Of a DNA stretch of 64,000 nt, positions 55,406 through 64,000 are shown piece by piece; the stretch's first letter is position 1, and each line of letters starts with the position of its first letter. Below the pieces are notes generated by a model. It did no database searches. It saw nothing but the letters and a program-made list of their open reading frames with translations, and was not told the origin of the DNA. Source of the stretch: Prostheceraeus crozeri (taxonomy: Eukaryota; Platyhelminthes; Polycladida; Euryleptidae); contig CAJQUW010000872.1 of NCBI GenBank assembly GCA_907163375.1, forward strand, positions 558,001 to 622,000, in the 5' to 3' direction. The translations under genes were made by a program, and so were the position numbers.

Positions 55406-58400
55406 TGTAGAAAAAATGACTTTTTAAAAGTGCTAGATTTCTATGGAAAGTTTTTATTTGGTGTGGTCGCCGCTAAGATTTTCGTGTTCAGCGTAAAAAA
55501 ATGAGTATGTATGCAAATTTTCACGGAAATCTGAGACCCAAAGTTGAAAAGACAGAAATGTTGTGGAATAAATTGGATTTACCCTCAAGCTAAAATATCA
55601 ATAAAATGATAAATAGTTATAAAATTTCTTGGAAATTCATGCCGGCTACTGAGAAAATCAGTTATACGCGATATTCTTAGATTTCATCGCAAGAAGTAAA
55701 CAATAGGTATATAGCCTACACAATTTGATATTGATGGATAATGTAATATTTTCAGTGTGACCTCCGCCTCAAGTACACGTTTTCACCAATAAGCACATGA
55801 ATGATCACTGTTATCAACTAAAATTAAATGGAATTACAGCAAATTGCGACCATTAATGACAGTTTTTCTAATAACAAACTTCCTTGTTAAGGTTAAACAA
55901 TTATGTTAAGTCTAGCTGGGGCGCTGAATTCGCTGTTCTGCCTTTGGTCTAAGCTGCTGTTGTGCTGAATGTTATGCACCAATCTGGACTAGCGCCCAGC
56001 ACCATAGGGTAAGTAGACTATGTAGTAGTGTCGACTCAAAAGTATCTATATGTATACAGTGAAAATTTTCATCAAAAGATTGTTTTTTGCCGAGATTACG
56101 TTCCTGCGCGGTTCAAAAAATTATTTGAGCAGTTTTTAAAAACCTAAAATTATGAAAATTTATATACTACCGAGATGGAGCCGCTTTATAAGTAGGCTAG
56201 CATGAAACAAGTTGGATATCAAAAGGAATGAATAAGTTTAATTGTCAATATGCATCCAAACTAGTGGAAATTAAGCTGATTATCATGGGAATTTCATTAA
56301 CCGTGTTATAATGGAAGTCTTCATGAAAAAGTCGAGATCTTATTCGCGATATGGCTAAAAATTCAAGTTTTTAATTCACTTCATCGGCATGATTTTATGT
56401 ATCACTTTTATGTTTTATTTCTTGAATCTGAATATTGATACGGACCCATACATCTTTCAAAGTTAATCGATGAAATCATTGTCTTAAAGATATTTTGCTC
56501 TACCAAAGTAGGTATGTTCCTTAAGGACATGATCACGAGGTTGAGCATGAAAGTAGCAATCCATCGAATTGCTAATTTAGCAAGCATTGCCTCTCCAAGG
56601 CTGTCATGACACGCACAGGATATGTAAAATACTATCATTCCTTCTGTATTACTATGATCAGTCAATTCCGTAAGGTCATTTCTTCAAAACTTCAAAAATT
56701 TGCATATCTCACATTACCCAGCCTCGAGTTCATTTAATAAAATCGATAGTATATACACGTTGGGATTTAATAAATGCGGAGTTACCACTCTACTTACTTT
56801 ATGGTACCCACACATAAGAATATTGACAATTGAATGATGTGCCTCATCACCGGTTGTATCTATTCTACTCCGATGGACATTCTTCTTGTCCTGAGCGGCA
56901 TTGAACTTCCTGATGGGACAGTCCATTTGCTCGTACGTTCAAAACTACGACCGCCTGATCTGCAGCTTAGGACTCAAGAGCCATACCCACAAAAAGTGAA
57001 TACCACAGTAAAGCTACAAATCGTCAGTTAGCTGCTATATGTGCAATATCTCCATTCAACTCGGCTTTTATCGAGGAGAAAAACTGCCTCAAACATGTCG
57101 TTCGCACGTTTTTCTCAGGGTCTTAGAATTTAGGTGAATTGACGCGCCTACAAAGCTTTTTATGGTCAATCACGAAGATTTTTATAAAAGAATAACTCAG
57201 AATCTAACTCTTGCACATCATGGAAGTAGAATTTTTGGAATTGAATACTTATAGGCAGCCTCCTGCATTTGAAAATCGTTCATACGTTTTTCTATATTTA
57301 TTTATGTTGAAAATTATGATCCATATAACAGCTATAACTGTGATTCAACAATTCTAAAATGCATTACTTGAGTAACCCTACTTTAAATCATCTAATGCAG
57401 GAGACGCGTATCGTGACGTCTTGTAAGTAGTAAGCTAAGGGCCTATAAGTAGTAGGCCCTATGAAGTGAATTGGCGCTACTGTAGTTTTTATGAAGGCCT
57501 CAATTGAATTATAAATAAAAATTGTATTAAACTTAGTAGATTAGCTAGTTTACTAAGAATTAATAAATTTTCATGAATTTTGCAGCAGCAAACGTTCCAC
57601 GGAATTTCGTTGTTATTTGTTTAGGTCACAGTTGGCAGAATTTAGATAGTCCGATTTTGTATCCTGGATGTTCCTCGATAAACATAGAATATATTTCCTT
57701 CAGTGAAAAAAGTAAATGTCTTGTTTGAAATAGAATTGACCCTGATCCTTGAGAACGGCAAACAACAACATCCTTCTTCCCCAGAGCTTGTCGACTGATC
57801 GCAAAAGCTCATGCGGTGCGGCATCTTCCAAAGGTTCTGGAGTATCTCGGCCATTCTCTCGAAGTACGGTACAGTACTAATTTTGTACATCTTAGCAATA
57901 TGGGTAACGACTAACTTACCATCTGCTTCCAAGGTTGTCTGGGCAATGTGGCACAGCGCGATGAACAGCTTTCATTTTAGTCGACGGTGATTGTTTGCAG
58001 ATGCTTGAATCTGTCGAAGTAGGCTTCCAGCTTAGCCTGTCGTTTGCGATGGCTCATCCCACGTACGACTCAAAAGTTTCACATGCTTTGATACTTCTCC
58101 GGTTTCCATTTTAAGGGTAATCTATACCACTTCTCTCATAAGGCCTCTTTAGCCTTTAAGTTAGGACTGTCTTTCTCTTTGGCACGATATTTTCCACATT
58201 GAGAAGAAGTCTAAAGTCATCAGATCGGATCAATAGACCTAAGTCAACGAAGACTACGCAAAGAACGACAAAAGATGAATCAGATAGTGGCCCATAACGT
58301 GAATGGGGACACCGTTGTTAGTAGGTGCCACAATAGAAATCCGACTATAAAGCATCTACACTTGTTGACGTACCGTACCGTATGTCATCAGGAAAGCCCG

Positions 58401-60610
58401 AACTCACACATCGTTCGGTACGTTTGCTACTTCAGCGCGTTTTCATACAAAAACTCGACCACCAATAACACAAGTGAAGTGAATCTGACAACTAAAGCGA
58501 ATGTTTTTCATTGCATACCTACAGTCTCAGTTTAATCTGATGCTCTGATTTCGAGAAATGTAAAAGATAGTTAAAAACAGCGTTCATACGCTTTTTTAGT
58601 TGGACATACTTCAAGCTTTCCAGTCAATTCAAGACATTGTTGAATGTGACTACGATATTTCGATAGTGTATAGGATCTATGCTTGCAAGGAAGTTCGACC
58701 ATTGCATCATTACATCAGAAGGAAAGTCTGTCTCAAAAAAATGACAAAAAATTTAAAGAATAATTTTTTTCTTAAAGACAAGATTTCATTCATAAGAAAT
58801 TCAAATTTTTAGTATATCATGTCAGATCTGAAAAATTCAGTTAACTTCACATTGGAATAATTGTTTATGAGCCAAAAATAATCAATTTGAAATTTTGAGC
58901 GTCATGTCTTGATTTCCGTGGAATCACTCCTTATCAGGAGTGAGTGGCTATAGCTATACGATTACATCAAATTTGCTGTGCAAAAGAACATCTGCTACAC
59001 GAGAAGCTGCGGCTGGAAATGGCGCACGTCCGACAATTTGAAGACTCAAATGTCGGGATCCATTATCAAGGAGACACAATGGATCTGTCCCTCTTCTCAA
59101 CGCTTGGACCGCTGACAACTGGATTGAGGTGATCTCAGTCTACTTACAGATTGCGCCGCTACATCAACTAACCGAAACATCATCCTCCATCAGGCTGTAT
59201 CAAAACGCCAATTAATCCTGTTGAAATCGCCTTCGATGTGGACATAGGAGGTTTGCAGCATTCATGTATCGGATCAGGCTATGCATCGAATAATGATTCG
59301 TGGTGTGGTGATCCACAAACCATGTGCTGCATTGCCATGTAAATGGCATGCGTGGTGACCTGGCTTGTGTTGACTGAGACATGCGAGGCCAGTTTCGTCA
59401 GACGACTCTCTCTATATATATATTATAGACTTTCCTCTTTTTTGTACGTTTCATGCGAATTTATGCATTTAATGAGAGTAAAACGTTGTCAGAAATTTTT
59501 ACTTAAATTCATGATAAGAAAATATTGTTTTACATATTGCAATGAAATAAGTAAAATTGCAGTCCTGGCATACGAAACACACGAAAATACGTCAGCGATG
59601 ACTCGAAAATTCATCTTCAATGAATGACACAAATTTCAGAAAAAAATGAGTTTTGCAATTTTTTGTTCGAAATCTGTAAAATTAACTGAACTGACGATTG
59701 ACAATGCATGTCCCTACCCCATGATTTTATTGCATATTTTTCCAATCTCAAGACCCGATGATTTGTGACCCTATAAAGTCGGAGAATTATCGAGCCCTGG
59801 GATCGCAGTTGCTGATAACAAATCTGAAGACATGTATGTATAGGCCTATTGCAGATGCACTGTGAGTGCCTATCACTCGTAAATTCACAAAACGACAAGC
59901 TCTTTGGGTAGCTTTATTCAAAGTACAACAAAATGAGATTTTTGGAAGTGTTTGTTCAGACAACTATTAGTTGCGACTAGTCAAGGAATGCATGGAAAAG
60001 AGGAAATACGAATACATAACAATAAATAGCAAATCTTCAAATAGAAAACAGTCGAAAAATGTCAGAGGAAACAGTAGCATCAGAGAAACGCAGCTCAATG
60101 CGCATTACTACCAGCAATCACAAGAATCAGTAGCATGCCAATTCACTGCTAGCAACGATTGTGATGCGCATTAGCAAATAGCAATGTTTATAATGCTACA
60201 CAATTTCTGAGGGAAAGCGACCGGAATGTTTAGATCCGATAAAATTGAGATTTCGCTCGGTCCGCGGCAATGATTGTATTGGCATCTAAGAAAATAAAAT
60301 AGATTTTCAATGATGAACTCTTTTAAGAAACTTGTACTATAGTTTTCTGCACACAATGTATTATAGTAATCTAGATAGTATGCGACGGTTTCATGATTTT
60401 TCTGAAATTCATTCAATCCGCTGATGTCATCAGTCAATGATTTTCTTATGATGTTTTGATAAGAAACTTTAATAGTTCAATTAACAACTTGAACAGATCA
60501 ACAATGACTCTGATAGGCAAGTTCGTTGTACCTTGGAAGTATGAAAATATTGTAATGGCACAACCACAAATAAACAAGATATTCAGGTACAAAACGCTGA
60601 TGTATGATAA
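55406..60610. other. Unassigned 5.2-kb stretch
   Basis: No confident gene. Protein-like but unplaced frames: 57642-57932 (-, with HIAKMYKISTVPYFERMAEI) and its upstream neighbour to about 58100, 58600-58740 (+), and 56798-56930 (-), which ends at a GTAAGTA donor. They could be exons of unrecognised genes. A TAGTAGGCCCTAT-type duplicated word occurs near 57430-57465. Confidence 0.3.
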
Positions 60611-60979
60611 TCAGATGAAATTACACAGCTTAGTTCTCTCATTTGTCTCCTCTCTCCTGCCATGGACTTTCGAATTAGAGGAGAATTCTGCATCAGGAGT
60701 GGCTGAATCTCCGGTTTTCTCTAGTTTTGATCCCCTAAATTGTATTATTGGCTTTGATGGAGAATTTTCTTGCTCTGTTAGGATTAGATTCTTTTCATTA
60801 AGCGGTTTTTGTAATCTCGTGCATGGCATTTCTGCTACTTGATCATCATTGCAATCATTTCTTTGATCTCCGTTACGGTTGTCATATCCACTGTTGTGTT
60901 CGCGAATGTCTTTATCTTCAACGTCAACATCTTCGATTAATTCAGCGCTGAACGACTCTTCAGTATGAATATTGATAAA
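60611..60979 (-). CDS. Probable 3'-terminal exon of an unidentified gene
   Basis: On the minus strand a good acceptor, CCACACTATTTCAG, ends at 60980, and an open frame runs without a break from the first exon base to TGA at 60611-60613 (122 codons). The predicted peptide is acidic at first (ESFSAELIEDVDVEDKDIRE), then Asp/Asn-rich, then charged and Ser/Pro-containing (ENSPSKPIIQFRG), ending TKLCNFI. The composition suggests a disordered C-terminal tail. No upstream exon could be assigned and I do not recognise the protein. Against it: the overlapping plus-strand frame is of similar length, and the call rests on the acceptor plus composition. Confidence 0.4.
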   Translation of the reverse strand, partial: FINIHTEESFSAELIEDVDVEDKDIREHNSGYDNRNGDQRNDCNDDQVAEMPCTRLQKPLNEKNLILTEQENSPSKPIIQFRGSKLEKTGDSATPDAEFSSNSKVHGRREETNERTKLCNFI

Positions 60980-60980
60980 C

Positions 60981-61169
60981 TGAAATAGTGTGGAAAGTTC
61001 ATATCAGAGCTTCAGATATTGAATTAAGCATTCACATTGTTAATCAAATACAAGGTAAAAGCATCATTAACAGACGACAAACCATTCGAAAACGTACATG
61101 CACGCAAATACAAGATAAATAGGAAGGAAGTGTACGTGCATGATCATGCTGCATGAAAGTGTGCGGACT
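60981..61169. other. Unassigned spacer
   Basis: Probably intron sequence of the minus-strand exon on its left side; nothing else was seen. Confidence 0.3.
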
Positions 61170-61229
61170 GTGGTGGGACATCGCACTCTAACTCTTTCTC
61201 CGACCAATAGCGAGTTTATCAATTGTAAT

Positions 61230-63290
61230 ACAAAACTACATGTACGTGCAGACCGCTTCATAAATAATTGCAAAAAAACAGTTGTGGTCAGTAAGCTCCA
61301 CAAAAGAAAATTGAAGGTTTTATTTGACACTAAGTATAAATTTGGTCGTAGTACTTCCGACAGACTGTTAACTACTGGCTTTCAGGCGGCTTCTTTTTAT
61401 GGTTTTGTGAAAGACCACAAACCTGAGGGAAAGCATGGTTTTCCGCTTCGCCCAATTGCCTCAGCGAGTGGTACACCTACTGAAAAGGTAGACTGGCTAA
61501 TTTCTAAGTATCAGTGCCAACTCCTACAATTTGTGCCATCGCACAAATATGTCATGCTCTGAACATGTCATAAGGAGAGTTCAGGAAATTAATTTTACTG
61601 AGAAAAATCTAATGTTTCTGTCCCTTGATGTGGTTAACTTACATCCTAATATACCTATAGCTAAAGGTATTAAAACTATTATACAAGGAGAGAAGGTGTG
61701 AGAAGGGTTTCTGTGCAATGAGGTACAAGCACTCCCAACAAGTGGATCGGATGGATAAGAGGGCGCATAGAATCATTTTTTTCGATGATAGCAATCGCTG
61801 ATGTCAATGCATCCCAGACTCTTTAGCGGCGAGAAGACTGCGCTCATCAAAGAAACTTTTTCAACAAGCTTGTGGCAATCCTTTTCATGTTCTTTTCCCT
61901 ATGACCCCGACCACGTTACCACGCACGAAGAAGTTCCAATCATTTTACGCGCGCACAAATGTTAGATCATGTTCCTTTTTCCCTTTCATTACTAAAGCAG
62001 TGAATTCCACAAACCGTGTTTGACAGTGAATTTAAAGTGAAATTCTTTCAAAATCCTTGACTTTTGTGTATTTGTACCATTCCTACTTTCAATTACTTGT
62101 ATCGCATGTTTTTCATTTATAAATAAACAACACTACCGCTACCACTACTACATCCGGCAACCCTCGCTCGTCGTGGACATAACCGGATTCAAACTGGTTT
62201 GATCATGATGATGATGATACAATTCTGGCAACGTCATTGGCAAGCTATTAACCATTTTAGTTTTAAAACAGAGGACTTGGAAAAGATGGTCACATTTACG
62301 GCATGTAATTATCTCCTTAAGTTCGAAAATGATATTTATCGCCAAATCAAAGGCTGTCCCATGGGGGCTGAACATTCACCTCCATGGATTTGCTGTGATT
62401 TATTTGAATCAGTTTGAAGAGAAGGCCCTAGGTATCCTGAGATCTGAAAATATCAATATACCTATACATCATAGCTATATTGATGATATTTTGCTGGGCC
62501 CATTTAAGAGAAATTTTGAGTTTAGAGATCGGATTTTAGATGTTTTTAACTCCATCGATGACTCATAAAGTTTACGTTAAAAATTCCACGGTCTGCCGGA
62601 AAATTGAATTTTCTCGATGTTTCATTTTGGATTGATGACCAAGGATTGCAGCATGATTGATATAAAAAAGACATTCATTGTGGCAACAGCCTGAGAGGCG
62701 GTGTTATAGTTGGGTGCCGACTCATGTAAGAAATAATTATATCTCGAAAAGATACAACTACGTTACTGAGCGTTGCTCAGCAGATCATATAAAAGAGGCT
62801 TCTCATCAGCGCTTAATTGAGGAACTAAAACTTAGCGGATTTAAAAATTATGAAAACAAGAAGAAAATGAAAAATCACAAAAACAATTTCAAAAACAGAA
62901 ATATGAGCGCTTTGAATCTTGATTTCATAAATGATAGCACACACAGCAAAGTCAATAAATTCATTAAGAGAGACAATATTGATGATAATTTAGTTTCTAA
63001 GCCTTGAAAACAAATGAAAGATACCCTTCGCTCTTCCAGTTTAAGAGACAAGCATGCTAATTGTAAGTTTGTACTATTCTTCCTGATGACTGTATTTGTG
63101 ATTGCAGATGTTGTTTACTGTTTTACTTGTAAATGATGTGATAAGTTTTACATTGAGCAGACTGCCTGTCCATTTTATATTCGTTATTATGAACATTAAC
63201 AATTACTTAATAACATTTATACAAAATGTGCCATTCGGTATTGTGATTTGCCATTTTTGTGTACATCACCGCGAACAAGTTACTGTGTAG
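61230..63290 (+). pseudogene. Penelope-like reverse transcriptase and GIY-YIG endonuclease, broken
   Basis: Pieces in order: ASFYGFVKDHKPEGKHGFPL and RPIASASGTPTEKVDWLIS (61385-61505; family forms FYGLPKxHK and RPIVSxxGxPT), SLDVVNLHPNIPIAKGIKTI (61620-61680; motif A region), then after the inserted retroposon FSFKTEDLEKMVTFTACNYL and IYRQIKGCPMGAEHSPP (62255-62385; motif B region), SYIDDILLGPFK (62471; motif C, YIDD intact), LNFLDVSFWIDDQGL, SWVPTHVRNNYISKRY (62710), and finally VVYCFTCK, stop, CDKFYIEQTACPFYIRYYEH (63110-63165), the start of a GIY-YIG domain. At least four frameshifts or stops. The catalytic YIDD survives. Confidence 0.88.
61687..62216 (+). mobile_element. Short retroposon inserted in the Penelope-like element
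   Basis: Inserted between motif A and motif B of the reverse transcriptase. The 3' end carries a tail of ATG repeats (ATGATGATGATG at 62205-62216), and ATACAA flanks both sides (61681-61686 and 62217-62222), fitting a target duplication. No coding sequence is recognised, so it could be a SINE or a 5'-truncated LINE. The AATAAA word at 62122 is unremarkable. Confidence 0.7.
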
Positions 63291-64000
63291 GAAATTTTGG
63301 TGGTCGTATTACTTTTATTGTTATTTACTGCGTCAAAAATAAATTTGGGAATAAATATCAAAGAATGCGCTTTAATTGACACAGGATCTTGACATGAAGA
63401 ATAAAACTTGACCAACAGCATAATCTATCCACTAGTCACCCCATGATGAATGGAAGCCAAGATTATGTGAATGTGCAAAAAGATATACCACGAATAAGAT
63501 TCATCACAAAATGGTGGCTCAAAAAAATTAAACGCATCATTGGCTAACTGTGAAGCATAAACACCTTCATTTCAAAGTGTAACATAAAACTACAGACCAA
63601 TATCAATTTTTTCACCTTAGCTCACATAGCCAAAATACGAAAAAATCACACTAACATAAATCAGACTTCGAAGCCTGTAGCCGTTTTGTTCAATTAAGCT
63701 AGAAATTCACCTGGTTTAGTTTTGTGTATAATTACAACTTACATGTATATATATAAACTAAATAAGACAAATCAAAATGCTTGAATTATATCCAAAAATG
63801 ATCCCCTAAGAAAACACAGTATCAAATAAAATCCCCGACCGGTTTCACTTCATTCTCAGAAGCTTGTCAAGGGAATGATTTATTAACTAAATCTATGTAT
63901 ATACATAAAATCCAAACTGAAATAGCATTCGAGAGGAGCAGCCTCAAATTTCTTTGATAATGATCATGCCTAAGATCCTATACTCCGGACGAAACATTTG
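63291..64000. other. Unassigned right edge of window
   Basis: Nothing recognisable with confidence, apart from the possible Penelope-type tail near 63830-63880 on the minus strand. Confidence 0.35.

Larger units (their letters stand above)
61170..63290 (+). mobile_element. Third Penelope-like element, decayed, with an inserted retroposon
   Basis: The order of domains on the plus strand follows the Penelope plan: N-terminal finger region, reverse transcriptase, linker, GIY-YIG endonuclease. It is broken by several frameshifts and by a 530-bp insertion (61687-62216). Sequence around 63830-63880 (complement of CAAGCTTCTGAGAATGAAGT) resembles the tail of another such element in the opposite orientation, but this was not resolved. 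Confidence 0.85.

Noticed and set aside
56798-56930. Minus-strand open stretch ending at a GTAAGTA donor (KFNAAQDKKNVHRSRIDTTG)
   Set aside because: An upstream stop leaves only about 130 bp, there is no good acceptor, and the opposite strand is just as open.
57642-57932. Minus-strand frame with HIAKMYKISTVPYFERMAEI
   Set aside because: It looks protein-like, but I cannot link it to a family or find splice sites that define it.
63830-63880. Hammerhead ribozyme of a Penelope-like element
   Set aside because: The complement contains CTGAGAATGAAGTGAAAC, which does not match the conserved CTGANGA core.

Overview
This window is metazoan nuclear DNA: AT-rich, with spliceosomal introns, two conserved single-copy eukaryotic genes, and a dense load of animal-type transposons (mariner, hAT, piggyBac, Penelope-like elements, CR1-group LINEs). 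The frequent 'taggcct'-type words and the mix of elements would suit a marine deuterostome invertebrate such as an echinoderm or hemichordate, but that placement is a guess.

Two host genes can be read with confidence. PTCD1 (27282-29081, +) is a mitochondrial pentatricopeptide protein in one uninterrupted coding exon, with a splice acceptor just upstream that probably ends a 5' UTR intron. LSM8 (38240-52332, +) is a 96-residue U6 snRNA-binding protein in four small exons. Its third intron is about 9.9 kb and is almost filled by transposons. A further orphan 3'-terminal exon lies on the minus strand at 60611-60979.

Layout. 1002-13692: a 12.67-kb foldback-like element bounded by a perfect 10-bp direct repeat, with inverted arms built from a 172-bp satellite (about 20 copies on the left, 3 on the right). 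Its loop holds a full-length mariner with a mutated catalytic site and a decayed hAT transposase. 13693-20890: mostly unassigned, with one decayed LINE reverse transcriptase. 20890-26800: a Penelope-like element on the minus strand, split by a 3.3-kb CR1-group LINE and a 1.64-kb non-autonomous hAT with an 8-bp target duplication. 27282-29081: PTCD1. 31178-32460: hAT ends and a Penelope GIY-YIG remnant. 34614-36363: a second, compact foldback element. 38240-52332: LSM8, whose introns carry a 617-bp hAT, a LINE remnant, a 3.4-kb hAT with a nested LINE remnant, and a complete 3.76-kb DNA transposon whose DDE-like transposase I cannot place in a named superfamily. 52997-54426: a piggyBac with a TTAT (not TTAA) duplication. 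54561-55405: an array of 15-bp inverted motifs with a perfect 94-bp hairpin. 61170-63290: a third Penelope-like element with a 530-bp retroposon inserted in it.

The transposons do not form a pathway. They are layers of nested insertion, and their order can often be read. The best candidates for something undescribed are the satellite-armed foldback element and the 3.76-kb transposon with seven copies of a GGTAACGGAATCAC-like subterminal motif.
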